53,615 bases of DNA from Akkermansia muciniphila. Its GTDB lineage: Bacteria; Verrucomicrobiota; Verrucomicrobiia; Opitutales; Opitutaceae. The notes under the pieces were generated by a model. The model was given only the letters and a program-made list of their open reading frames with translations, was not told the origin of the DNA and did no database searches. Each line of letters opens with the position of its first letter. Position 1 is the stretch's first letter. This document shows positions 34,411 through 42,934 of the stretch, piece after piece. Location of the stretch: NCBI GenBank assembly GCA_945898185.1, contig CAMDHP010000005.1:1-53615 (forward strand), written 5' to 3'. The translations under genes and the position numbers were made by a program.

Positions 34411-36906
34411 ATGCCGAAAGCCGCGAGTTCAAACTCAAATCAAGGGCCCTCTTTTCAGCCCAAACGACCGCAAGCCCGCTGGCTCTCAGCCAGCACCACT
34501 TTCGTCTTGGGTATGTTGCTCACTGTAAGCTTCCTCGACTATTCGCCGGAGCAGGTGCCGCTTAATCATCCCAACACCCGGGCGGAAAACGCCGTCGGCC
34601 TGTTTGGCGCTTACAGCACCTATTGGAGCATGTGGTGGCTCGGCGTCAGCGCGTGGTTTATCCCGGTCTTTCTTTTTTGGATGACCTACGTGTCCCTGCG
34701 CAACGCGCGCCAGCTCATCGTCGCCCGCGGTCTTTCCATCATTGTCTGCATCGTGAGCAGCGCGGGACTGGCCGCGATGATCGGGGGCTTCGAGAACAGC
34801 GACTACTTCGCCACCAACCTAGGCGGCCTCGTCGGGCGCGGGGTTTACAACGGTTTCCTCGCCGAGCTCATGGGCGGCTTCGGATCCGCCGTGCTGCTCG
34901 GTCTGCTATACGGCCTGAGCCTAATCTTCATCCTGACCACCGATATTGGCGCCGAGTTTGATCGCGCCTTGCACGCCTTCCACGATTGGCGCGCCCGCCG
35001 CCAGGAAATCAAAACCGAGGAGGCCCGGCTTCGCGCCGAGCTTCGAGTGGCGCAAGAGAAGGCGAAAAAAGAACCCGTCCGCCCCGCCGCCCTCGCCGCC
35101 GGCGTTGCGGGAAGCAAGCTCGCCAGCCCGGGGCGAGACTCCCGCGACCCCTTCGCCGCTCCGCTTGAACCAAAGGCCTCATCAGCCCAACCGATCTCTC
35201 CTTTCGCCGCGCCCGCTCGCCCGGCAGAAAGTCCCTTCGCCGCTCCGCCTTTGCCACCCAGCGACGAGGACGGCCTCGGTCGTGTCCTGCGTGCCGGCAC
35301 CCCGCCGCCCGCCGCCGGCGGTCCCATCGCCATCGTCAAACCCGAGGAGACCAAGAAGGCCAAATCCCCCGAGCGCCACGCCAGCGAGCCCGATTACCAG
35401 TTCCCCCCGCTCTCGTTGCTCAAGGAGCAGGCCATCACCTCCCCCGAGGATTCGGACCAAGAGCATCTGCGCAACATGGAGGACCTCGTCCGCATCCTCG
35501 GCGAGTTTGGCGTTACCGTCACTCCCGGCGAGATTCACGTCGGTCCCGTCATCACTTGCTATGAGGTCGCCCCAGCCGCTGGCGTGCGGGTCGAGAAGAT
35601 CGCCGGTCTCGATAAAAACATCGCCCTCGGCATGCGCGCCCAATCCGTGCGCATCCTCGCCCCCATCCCGGGCAAGGCCGCCGTCGGCGTCGAAATTCCC
35701 AACCGCCACCCCACCCCTGTCGGCATGCGCGAGATTCTCGAGTCCGAGGACTGGGTCTCCAACAAGGGCGAGCTGCCCATCGCCCTCGGCAAGGATGTCT
35801 CCGGCAAGCCGCTCATCTCCGACCTCACGAAGATGCCCCACTTGCTCATCGCCGGCGCCACCGGCTCGGGCAAATCCGTCTGCATCAATTCCATCATCGC
35901 CTCCCTCGTCTATCGCAAGAGCCCGAAAGACGTGCGCCTAATCATGGTGGACCCGAAGGTTGTCGAGCTAAAGGTCTTCAATACCCTCCCTCACATGCTC
36001 ATCCCGGTGGTCACCGAGCCGAAAAAAGTGCCTTCCGCGCTCAAGTGGCTGCTCGGCGAAATGGAGCAACGTTACCAAATATTCGCCAAGGTCGGCGTGC
36101 GCAACATCGCCGGCTTCAACACCCGCAAACCCTCCGCCGCCAACGCCTCCCCCAGCCCGCAACCCGAGCTCGACGGCATCGTCCAGGTCGCCACCGCCGA
36201 CGAGCTCGCCGAGTTGCCCGCCCGCCTGCCCTACATCGTCGCCATCATCGACGAGCTCGCCGACTTGATGATGGTCGCCCCGGCCGAGATCGAGACCAGC
36301 ATCGCCCGCCTCGCCCAGCTCGCCCGCGCCGCCGGCATCCACCTCATCATCGCAACCCAACGCCCTTCGGTGAATGTCATCACTGGCGTCATCAAGGCCA
36401 ACCTCCCCTCACGCATCGCCTTCCAGGTCGCCTCGCAAGTGGACTCCCGCACCATCCTCGACGGCAAGGGGGCCGAGACTCTCATCGGCCGCGGCGACAT
36501 GCTCTTCTCGCCCCCCGGCAGCTCCCGTCTCGTCCGCGCGCAAGGTGCCTTCGTCTCCGACGAGGAGGTCACCGAGTTTGTCGAATTCCTCAAGAAAAAC
36601 GGCCCGCCCAAATACGCCCAGTCGGTGCAAAACCAGATCGACGATGACGCCGCCTCCAACCCCGACAACGACGACGAAGAGGAGGCCGCCACCGGAGAGG
36701 ACGCCGACGACGAAAAGCTTTACCAAAAATCCCTCGGCGTGCTCCGCGCCACCAAACGCGCCTCGACCAGCACCCTGCAGCGCCGCCTGCGCATCGGCTA
36801 CAACCGCGCCGCCCGCATCATGGACCTCATGGAAGAGCGCGGCATCGTCGGCCCCGAAAACGGCTCCAGCCCCCGCGAGATTCTCAAAGACCTCGACAGC
36901 CTGTAA
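34411..36906 (+). CDS. ftsK: DNA translocase FtsK/SpoIIIE
   Basis: Septal DNA pump that clears chromosomes during division. The 831 residues show four N-terminal membrane helices (about 25-185), a charged and Pro-rich linker (about 200-330), an alpha/beta motor with Walker A GATGSGKSVCINSI near 481 and Walker B VAIIDELADLMM near 610, and a C-terminal winged-helix gamma domain (KSLGVLRATKRASTSTLQRRLRIGYNRAARIMDLMEERGIVG, about 773-815) that reads KOPS sites. The motor carries a small insert (KPSAANASPSPQPELDG, near 574). Typical length. Confidence 0.96.
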   Translation: MPKAASSNSNQGPSFQPKRPQARWLSASTTFVLGMLLTVSFLDYSPEQVPLNHPNTRAENAVGLFGAYSTYWSMWWLGVSAWFIPVFLFWMTYVSLRNARQLIVARGLSIIVCIVSSAGLAAMIGGFENSDYFATNLGGLVGRGVYNGFLAELMGGFGSAVLLGLLYGLSLIFILTTDIGAEFDRALHAFHDWRARRQEIKTEEARLRAELRVAQEKAKKEPVRPAALAAGVAGSKLASPGRDSRDPFAAPLEPKASSAQPISPFAAPARPAESPFAAPPLPPSDEDGLGRVLRAGTPPPAAGGPIAIVKPEETKKAKSPERHASEPDYQFPPLSLLKEQAITSPEDSDQEHLRNMEDLVRILGEFGVTVTPGEIHVGPVITCYEVAPAAGVRVEKIAGLDKNIALGMRAQSVRILAPIPGKAAVGVEIPNRHPTPVGMREILESEDWVSNKGELPIALGKDVSGKPLISDLTKMPHLLIAGATGSGKSVCINSIIASLVYRKSPKDVRLIMVDPKVVELKVFNTLPHMLIPVVTEPKKVPSALKWLLGEMEQRYQIFAKVGVRNIAGFNTRKPSAANASPSPQPELDGIVQVATADELAELPARLPYIVAIIDELADLMMVAPAEIETSIARLAQLARAAGIHLIIATQRPSVNVITGVIKANLPSRIAFQVASQVDSRTILDGKGAETLIGRGDMLFSPPGSSRLVRAQGAFVSDEEVTEFVEFLKKNGPPKYAQSVQNQIDDDAASNPDNDDEEEAATGEDADDEKLYQKSLGVLRATKRASTSTLQRRLRIGYNRAARIMDLMEERGIVGPENGSSPREILKDLDSL

Positions 36907-37237
36907 CGGATACGCGGCGGCGGTTACTCGGCGTGCATAAAAAAGTCCGTGGAGCACTTCAGTTCCAGGTCGTTGCTCCCTTTGCGTCTTTGCGTTAATA
37001 AAGTCTCTTTTGCCCGGAAGGTTGGTGTCGTTCGCTCTGAGAATTTATGTAGCGGGGAGCGCCATGCGACCCGTGCTTAAAGTCCAACCGCACAGCGCCC
37101 CCTCCGGAACAGGGACATCAAAGTCTCTCGTCGCGGTTTTCGGATTAAATTCGCCTCGAACCCCGATCTTTTGAACGTGGAACAACAATCTGTGCGTGTC
37201 CCGCGCCGATTTTTCTCTCTACTCTGCGACTTTTCCC
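36907..37237. other. Intergenic region between ftsK and mdh with repeat pieces
   Basis: No gene seen in 331 bp. It holds TTTGCGTCTTTGCGTTAA near 36981, a relic of the GAAGACGCGAAGG hairpin family, and a copy of the AGCGGGGAGCGCC repeat at 37050-37073. No clear terminator for ftsK was found. Confidence 0.5.
37050..37073. repeat. AGCGGGGAGCGCCATGCGACCCGT repeat, copy 1
   Basis: AGCGGGGAGCGCC followed by ATGCGACCCGT. The same 23-24 bases recur at 38283 (identical) and 39394 (two changes: AGGCGACTCGT). Copies 1 and 2 flank mdh; copy 3 lies past the next gene. Confidence 0.85.
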
Positions 37238-38233
37238 ATGAGCAACACCCTCCCACCTATTCGCATCGCCGTCACCGGTGCCGCCGGCCAGATCGGCTAC
37301 GCACTCCTTTTCCGTATCGCCTCCGGCGCGATGTTCGGCCCCGACCGCCCAATTATCCTCCAACTTATTGAAGCCCCCGTCGAGAAGGCCATGAAGGCAC
37401 TCGAGGGCGTCGCCATGGAGCTGGACGACTGTGCCTTCCCGCTTCTCAAAAATATCATCATGACCGACCAGCCCGAGGTCGGCTTCAAGGATGCCAACTG
37501 GTCCCTCCTCGTCGGCGCCAAGCCGCGCGGTCCCGGCATGGAGCGCGCCGACCTGCTCAAGGACAACGGCAAGATTTTCATCGGCCAGGGCCAGATCATT
37601 GATCGCGTCGCTGCCGACGACGCCCGCATCGCCGTCGTGGGCAATCCCGCCAACACGAACTGTATGATCGCCGCCTCCCAAGCCAAACGGCTCACGCCCG
37701 ATCGCTTCACCGCCATGGTCCGCCTCGACCAGAACCGCGCCCAGACCCAACTCGCCAAAAAAGCCGGCGTGGATCTCAGTGAGGTCAAAGACATCTTCAT
37801 CTTCGGCAACCACAGCCCCACGATGGTTTCCGCCTATTGCAACGCCACCATTGGCGGCAAACCCGCCACCGAGGTCATCACCGACCCCGCTTGGTTCCAG
37901 GGCTCCTTCTTTGAGACCGTCGGCAAACGCGGCGCCGCCATCATTGCTGCCCGCGGCGCCTCCTCCGCCGCCTCCGCCGCCAACGCGCTCACCAACCACG
38001 TGCGCGATTTGATGACACCCGGCAAGGTCCACTCCATCGCCGTAAAGTCCGAAGGCCACTACGGCTTCGACCCCAAGGTCTGGGCCGGCATGCCCGTGCG
38101 CACTACCACTCCTGGCGCCTACGAGATCATCACCAGCCAGGTCCTGTGCGATTTCTGCAAGGGCAAGATCGCAGCGACCAACCAGGAGCTCGTGGACGAG
38201 CGCGCCTTCGTAGCCGATATGATCAGCGGCTAA
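37238..38233 (+). CDS. mdh: Malate dehydrogenase
   Basis: TCA-cycle enzyme, NAD-dependent, cytosolic. The 331 residues start [30 protein letters not shown], the sequence of the cytoplasmic-type (type 2) malate dehydrogenase family. Catalytic features: [16 protein letters not shown] near 90 (substrate loop Arg), NPANTNC near 130, [12 protein letters not shown] near 160 and [10 protein letters not shown] near 188 with the active-site His. ATG 37238 is preferred over the GTG-type start 42 bp upstream because the Rossmann strand follows at the usual distance. Confidence 0.95.
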   Translation: MSNTLPPIRIAVTGAAGQIGYALLFRIASGAMFGPDRPIILQLIEAPVEKAMKALEGVAMELDDCAFPLLKNIIMTDQPEVGFKDANWSLLVGAKPRGPGMERADLLKDNGKIFIGQGQIIDRVAADDARIAVVGNPANTNCMIAASQAKRLTPDRFTAMVRLDQNRAQTQLAKKAGVDLSEVKDIFIFGNHSPTMVSAYCNATIGGKPATEVITDPAWFQGSFFETVGKRGAAIIAARGASSAASAANALTNHVRDLMTPGKVHSIAVKSEGHYGFDPKVWAGMPVRTTTPGAYEIITSQVLCDFCKGKIAATNQELVDERAFVADMISG

Positions 38234-38282
38234 TTCACGCGGCCCAGAATTCCCACGCTACACCGGGCGCCCGTCCTTCCCA

Positions 38283-38353
38283 AGCGGGGAGCGCCATGCG
38301 ACCCGTTCCGGAGATTCCGCTCCCCTCCAATGTGGCACGGGCATCTGCCCGTG
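38283..38353. repeat. AGCGGGGAGCGCC repeat, copy 2, plus CACGGGCA-TC-TGCCCGTG palindrome
   Basis: Positions 38283-38306 repeat the AGCGGGGAGCGCC unit exactly as at 37050. At 38336-38353 follows a perfect 8-bp palindrome, CACGGGCA-TC-TGCCCGTG. Both are intergenic, downstream of mdh. Confidence 0.75.
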
Positions 38354-38374
38354 TTCCGACTTCCCCCTTCCGCC

Positions 38375-38456
38375 TCGTTCTCGTTCTCCTTGTCGTCCGG
38401 CCCGCTCTCGAACAAATCTCAAGCCGAGAACGAGTGAAAGAACGAGAACGATTTCC
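38375..38456 (+). repeat. Imperfect direct repeat flanking a hypothetical gene, left copy
   Basis: Contains CTCGTTCTCGTTCTCC, CCGCTC-CGAAC, GCCGAGAACGAG and AACGAGAACGATTTCC. The right copy is at 39262-39344 in the same orientation. Each copy can also fold back on itself (TCGTTCTCG with CGAGAACGA). Confidence 0.75.
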
Positions 38457-38473
38457 CGCGCCGCCGCCGCGCC

Positions 38474-39172
38474 CTACCCGATCAACCCCGCCAACACCTC
38501 ATCGCGACTCAACTTGAACGCGGCGCGCACCGCCGCGAAGGCTTCCAGACACTCCGCCGGCGAACCCGCCCGCCCGTGCCGCATCACGAGCGTCGCCCCA
38601 TCGCACTCCACCCGCGCCGTCAGACCGGGAACGGTGAGCTTGCAACTGCTCGCATCAGAGGGGTATTCCACGTGCAGTGCCGCGTCCTCTGCCAGCGACT
38701 CCACCGCATCAATCACTGCCTCCACCCGCACCCCCCGCGCGAGATCGAAAACCACCGCGTCAAACTGCGCCGCGAAGAGCGTGTTGAACTCCGCCAACTG
38801 CACTAGGTCGCCATTACGTAACGAATGCAGCGAACGCGTCACTTCGTAGCGCGAGGGATCCGCCGCCTTCAGCGCGTAGGTTAGCTCCCAGCAAAAATCC
38901 TTCGTCGTGAGCGTCGCCACGCCCGCGCCCACTTCGAGCGTGATGCCCGCACGTTTGTAGCCCAGCGCCGCCCGCGCGCGCTGGAACATCCCCTCCGCCT
39001 CCTCCGTAAGTTCGCCCGCACAGAGCTTGGCCAAAAATCCGCTCGTAGCCGCATTCACCGCATCCGGCAGCTTGTGCCGGGATTTATCGAAAGCCTTTAA
39101 CGCCTTCACTGCACCCCCGCCGCCGCTACCACTCAGCCGCACTTGCGAGATTCTGGAAAAAGCCGACTTCAT
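38474..39172 (-). CDS. Hypothetical protein between direct repeats
   Basis: Not recognised. The 232 residues start MKSAFSRISQVRLSGSGGGGAVKALKAFDKSRHKLPDAV at 39172, followed by MFQRARAALGYKRAGITLEVGAGVATLTTKDFCWELTYAL near 75-115, and end with a YbjN-like region (FAAVRAAFKLSRDEVLAGLIG). There is no signal peptide or membrane helix; it is mixed alpha/beta and probably cytosolic. The open frame reaches 39283, but only through the right-hand direct repeat, so 39172 is preferred. The repeats at 38375 and 39262 bracket it almost exactly. Confidence 0.65.
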   Translation of the reverse strand: MKSAFSRISQVRLSGSGGGGAVKALKAFDKSRHKLPDAVNAATSGFLAKLCAGELTEEAEGMFQRARAALGYKRAGITLEVGAGVATLTTKDFCWELTYALKAADPSRYEVTRSLHSLRNGDLVQLAEFNTLFAAQFDAVVFDLARGVRVEAVIDAVESLAEDAALHVEYPSDASSCKLTVPGLTARVECDGATLVMRHGRAGSPAECLEAFAAVRAAFKLSRDEVLAGLIG

Positions 39173-39261
39173 GGTTGGATGGAAAATTCGTAGCGTGGCT
39201 AATTTCCCGCCTGCGCCAAGCCCCGCCTCCGCCCCTCCCCCTTCGAAATCTTTCTCTAGAT

Positions 39262-39344
39262 TCTTACTCGTTCTCGTCCGCACCCGCTCCCGAACCGATC
39301 CCAGGCCGAGAACGAGAACCAGTAAAAGGACGAGAACGATTTCC
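39262..39344 (+). repeat. Imperfect direct repeat flanking a hypothetical gene, right copy
   Basis: Shares ACTCGTTCTCGTCCG, CCGCTCCCGAAC, GCCGAGAACGAGAA and GACGAGAACGATTTCC with the left copy, in the same order and orientation. Confidence 0.75.
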
Positions 39345-39530
39345 AGAGCCGCCGAGCCGCGTCTTCACCTCCTCCGCTGTTTTTCCGCCTCGTAGCGGGG
39401 AGCGCCAGGCGACTCGTTCCGCACCTGCCCCAGCTCCGGCGCCCTGCACGTCGGCAAGCTCGACTTCATCCAAAGCCTTGGCGTAGTTAAATTTAAACTA
39501 CGGCTTGCACTTGGGGAAGCCCGCTCGCGC
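39345..39530. repeat. Repeat-rich gap: AGCGGGGAGCGCC copy 3 and a CGTAGTT palindrome
   Basis: At 39394-39417 is a diverged third copy of the AGCGGGGAGCGCC unit. At 39482-39502 is CGTAGTT-AAATTTA-AACTACG, a 7-bp stem similar to the palindrome at 48177. It lies just after the PhoX-like gene and may act as its terminator, although it has no T-run. Confidence 0.6.
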
Positions 39531-40922
39531 TCAGCCCCGCGCCCGCGGCCACGGCCCTGTGATGGCGAGGGTGTAGCCCGGCGTCTGCGAATTTACAAAC
39601 AGGGTCGTTCCGTCCGGCGAAAAACACGCGCCCGCCAGCTCGCGCCCCGGCGTGGGATTGCGTCCGATCACGTAAAAGCCGCCCTTTGGCGTCACGCCGA
39701 CGAGGCGGCAGGCCGAGCCCGTGTCCTCGCACAGCACCAGATCGCCCCAAGGCGCGACCACGAGGTTATCCGCGTTGCTCACCAGCGCCGAATCGTTCGG
39801 CTCCACGAAAAGCTCAATCGTGCCCGGGGTGTTCGCTTCGGCCGCCGTGCCTTCGTCCGGGCTCGGGCGGTAACGAAAAACCTGCCCCAGACGAGCCGAG
39901 CCGCCATTGGTCATGGCAAACCAAGCGGCGTCCCCGCCCCACCACGCACCTTCGCCACGCGCAAAAAGAGCCGCACCCGCCTCGAATCCCCGCCGGCGCA
40001 AATCGCCACGCGGGCTCTCCACTTCATCCACATCCACCCAACGCACCGCCAGCGCACGCCCGACCGGAAAAGTGCGTTCGCTCCAATTGCGCGTATCGGC
40101 TCCGCTTTGCTCGCGCAGGGCCAGCGCCTGCAAACGTCCACCGTCGGCGAGCCGCCCCGGCGTCGCGGGGATGAAGCGGTAAAGCAGACCATCGCCGATA
40201 TCCTCGGTCTGATAAACAATGCCGCTGCGCGGCTCGACACAAATGGCCTCGTGGCGAAAGCGGCCCATCGCCTTCAGCGGCACGGGCACATTCAGCCCCG
40301 GCGTTTCCGAGGGTGTCACCTCAAAGTTAAACCCGTGCGCCCGCTCCGCATCCGGTTCAGGGAATTCGTTAACTTCCTCACAGGTGATCCAAGTGCCCCA
40401 CGGCGTGACGCCGCCCGCACAGTTGCGCACCGTGCCGGCCAAGCTAAGAAAATGCCGCTCCAACCGCTTCGCGCGCGGATCATAAACCAAGGTGGTCGTG
40501 CCGCCGAGGTTGGGCCTCACGCCGCCGCCTCGGTCGTAAAGCCGGGCCACATCCACGCGGCCGAGGCGCGCGCGATCTTTGCCGTAGGGCGAATAGTCGA
40601 GCCACGCGCTTTCCAGCTCGTGATTACGCACCAGGAGCACACGGCCTTCCGCGCCCGGGAAGGCCGCCATACCGTCGTGCATCCCGGGCACCAACAGCCC
40701 GTCGTCCATTTCCTGCCCCCACTCCGAAATCTTTACGTAACTAAACCCGGCCGGTAGATCCAGCAGACCGGCGGGATCACGCACAAGCGGACCAAACCCT
40801 AGTTCCGAGGCACCCGCTTCGCTCAAGGCCGCCGTGAGCGGATTTGAAACCAGGGCGCGCAGCCCAAGAAACCCGGCACTGTAGAGGCCTGCGGAGCGGA
40901 TAAAATCACGACGAGTGGGCAT
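39531..40922 (-). CDS. PhoX-like (DUF839) exported protein, Tat signal
   Basis: 463-residue beta-propeller protein of the PhoX alkaline phosphatase/DUF839 group. The N-terminus MPTRRDFIRSAGLYSAGFLGLRA is a twin-arginine signal, so it should be exported folded. Seen: PAGFSYVKISEWGQEMDDGLLVPGMHDGMAAF near 57, LVRNHELESAW near 95, GTTTLVYDPRAKRLERHFLSLAGTVRNCAGGVTPWGTWITCEE near 145, and HEAICVEPRSGIVYQTED near 224. This pattern is typical of the family, which binds Ca and Fe. ATG 40922 is chosen at the Tat motif. Phosphatase activity is inferred. Confidence 0.88.
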   Translation of the reverse strand: MPTRRDFIRSAGLYSAGFLGLRALVSNPLTAALSEAGASELGFGPLVRDPAGLLDLPAGFSYVKISEWGQEMDDGLLVPGMHDGMAAFPGAEGRVLLVRNHELESAWLDYSPYGKDRARLGRVDVARLYDRGGGVRPNLGGTTTLVYDPRAKRLERHFLSLAGTVRNCAGGVTPWGTWITCEEVNEFPEPDAERAHGFNFEVTPSETPGLNVPVPLKAMGRFRHEAICVEPRSGIVYQTEDIGDGLLYRFIPATPGRLADGGRLQALALREQSGADTRNWSERTFPVGRALAVRWVDVDEVESPRGDLRRRGFEAGAALFARGEGAWWGGDAAWFAMTNGGSARLGQVFRYRPSPDEGTAAEANTPGTIELFVEPNDSALVSNADNLVVAPWGDLVLCEDTGSACRLVGVTPKGGFYVIGRNPTPGRELAGACFSPDGTTLFVNSQTPGYTLAITGPWPRARG

Positions 40923-41027
40923 GCGGGAACAAACTAAAAAGCGGTCTTCTTTCAAGTCAGCCGCAAAGAAAGACGCGGTTAAGCCCGAACTCGGAACCGG
41001 CAATCGGTTCCTATTTAGGATTTCGGG

Positions 41028-41678
41028 TTAAACGTGGGCCAGAATATCGGCGACCGGAAACCGCACCTTCGGAGCCGTGGCATGCTTGTCATCCGCGGCC
41101 CGATACCCGACCGAGCACGCCACGACCGTGGCAAACTCGGTGCCCTTTAATCCAAGAATCTCGTCGTAGGCCGCCGGATCAATTCCCTCCATCGGGCAGG
41201 CATCCACACCGAGCAAGGCGGCGGCGGCCATGAACTGGCCAAGAGCGACGTAAACCTGCTTGGTCGCCCACATGTCGATTTGACCAGCACTGGTCACCTT
41301 GTCCACGAAGCCAGTCATCATGCCACGATAGGGAGCAAGCGCCTCAAGCGAGCCGCCGCGCAACTCGATCTGGCGCGCGAGAAATTTATCGACGTGCGCC
41401 ACATCAACGCCCTTGCGCAGCGCGAACACAACGTGGTGCGAGCAATCCACAACTTGCGCCTGTCCCCATGAAACGGGCAACAACTTCGCCCTCACGGCGG
41501 GATCGGTCACGACGATGAACTTCCAGGGCTGAAGGCCGAAAGAGGATGGCGAAACGACAAGCGCGTGCTCAAGCGAAGCCCAGGTTTCGGCCGGGATCGT
41601 TTTTCCGGCGGCGAATTTTTTCGTGGCGTAGCGCCAGTCAAGTGCGGCGGTGAGTTGGGCGGTGGTGATGGGAGTCAT
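41028..41678 (-). CDS. Nitroreductase-family NAD(P)H oxidoreductase
   Basis: FMN-dependent enzyme of the nitroreductase superfamily, 216 residues from 41678. RYATKKFAAGKTIPAETWASLEHALVVSPSSFGLQPWKFIVVTDP at 15-60 is the FMN-binding N-terminal block. WATKQVYVALGQFMAAAALLGVDACPMEGID near 137 matches the C-terminal block of the NfsB/YdgI group. The frame extends to 41780, but the family start is 41678. It overlaps no neighbour; the OYE gene ends 49 bp upstream. Substrate not readable. Confidence 0.88.
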   Translation of the reverse strand: MTPITTAQLTAALDWRYATKKFAAGKTIPAETWASLEHALVVSPSSFGLQPWKFIVVTDPAVRAKLLPVSWGQAQVVDCSHHVVFALRKGVDVAHVDKFLARQIELRGGSLEALAPYRGMMTGFVDKVTSAGQIDMWATKQVYVALGQFMAAAALLGVDACPMEGIDPAAYDEILGLKGTEFATVVACSVGYRAADDKHATAPKVRFPVADILAHV

Positions 41679-41727
41679 GCGGTGGATAAAGTTGAGGGAA
41701 GAATCGGAAGCTGCGTCGAAGCAAGAA

Positions 41728-42798
41728 TCATGGATTGAGAAACGGATAATCAACATATCCCTTCGGCGACCCGGTTGCATAGAACGTCGCCAAGTCGGGC
41801 GTGTTTAGCGGTGCGTTCCTCAGGAACCGCAGCGGCAGATCAGGATTCGCCAGGAAGGGCACGCCATACGCGATGGCATCGGCCTGGCCACCGAGGATCG
41901 CCGCCTCGCCCGCATCGCGGGTAAACCCGCCGTTGCGCACTAGCGCGCCGGAGAAATGCTGGCGTGCGATCCGCGCCAGCTCGTATTCGGCCGGTTGATC
42001 GTAGTTCGCATGACGCAACTCCAGGAAACCAAGCCCGCGTTTCTCGCTCTCAGTCGCAACGTGCGCGACCAACGCTTGCGGATTCGAGTCCGTCATGTCG
42101 TTAAACGAAACCAACGGCGAGAACCGCAGCCCCACCCGGCCAATGCCGAAGACCGAGGCCGCCGCATCCACCACCTCAAAAAGCAGGCGCGCACGATTCG
42201 CCAGCGACCCGCCATAACCGTCGGTGCGGTCGTTCACCCCGTCGCGCAGGAATTGATCAATCAAGTAGCCGTGCGCGCCATGAACCTGCACGCCGTCGAA
42301 GCCCGCCTGTTTCGCATGCTCCGCCGCGAGCCGGAAGTGCTCGATAATGCCGGGAAGCTCCTCGGTGCGCAGAGCCCGCGGCACGGGGTAGTCGAGCTTT
42401 CCCAATGGCGTGTGGATGGTGTCGCCTCGGATCGCTTTGATAGACGATGAAACCGGTTGCACGCCGGCGTTAAGCGCCGAGTGCGTTGCTCTGCCCGGAT
42501 GCCAGATTTGCAAATAGATGCGCCCGCTGGCGGCATGGACCGCGTCGGTCACACCACGCCAGCCCGCCACGTGCGCGCCCGAGTGAATACCAGGCTGATG
42601 CGGCCAAGCCTGCGCATCGGCTGCTACCATCGTTGCCTCGGCAATGAGCAGGCCGGCGGAAGCGCGCTGCCTGTAATAGTCCGCCATGAGGTCGCCCGGC
42701 ACATTATCCGCGCCGGCACGCACGCGGGTGAGCGGGGCGAAGAGCACGCGATTGGGAATCGAGAGTGAACCGAGCTGGGTGGGAGTGAGAAGTTTCAT
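41728..42798 (-). CDS. Alkene reductase, Old Yellow Enzyme family
   Basis: FMN-dependent NAD(P)H:enone oxidoreductase, 356 residues. MKLLTPTQLGSLSIPNRVLFAPLTRVRAG at the start, VHGAHGYLIDQFLRDGVNDRTDGYGGSLANRARLLFEVVDA near 173-215 with the active-site HGYL pattern, and GGFTRDAGEAAILGGQADAIAYGVPFLANPDLP near 295 are all typical of NemA/OYE. It reduces activated C=C bonds in electrophiles. Same strand as the nitroreductase and alcohol dehydrogenase genes, suggesting a small redox/detoxification group. Confidence 0.93.
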   Translation of the reverse strand: MKLLTPTQLGSLSIPNRVLFAPLTRVRAGADNVPGDLMADYYRQRASAGLLIAEATMVAADAQAWPHQPGIHSGAHVAGWRGVTDAVHAASGRIYLQIWHPGRATHSALNAGVQPVSSSIKAIRGDTIHTPLGKLDYPVPRALRTEELPGIIEHFRLAAEHAKQAGFDGVQVHGAHGYLIDQFLRDGVNDRTDGYGGSLANRARLLFEVVDAAASVFGIGRVGLRFSPLVSFNDMTDSNPQALVAHVATESEKRGLGFLELRHANYDQPAEYELARIARQHFSGALVRNGGFTRDAGEAAILGGQADAIAYGVPFLANPDLPLRFLRNAPLNTPDLATFYATGSPKGYVDYPFLNP

Positions 42799-42823
42799 GG
42801 CGATTATCGAAATGGGTTTTTAG

Positions 42824-42918
42824 TCACAGAGGTCACGGAGCGCGGACACAGAGCGCAAAGAGGAAAAGGCACTGGTTTGGCTCTGTGAACTCAGTGTCCG
42901 AGCCCTGTGTTCTCTGTG
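42824..42918. repeat. Hairpin repeat with CACAGAG ends, copy 2
   Basis: Same layout as the element at 25823: GGACACAGAG, AAAAGG, CTGGTT and TGTTCTCTGTG in the same order, with compensating changes. Lies between the alcohol dehydrogenase and OYE genes. Confidence 0.75.
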
Positions 42919-42934
42919 CCGAATGGATTAAGAT

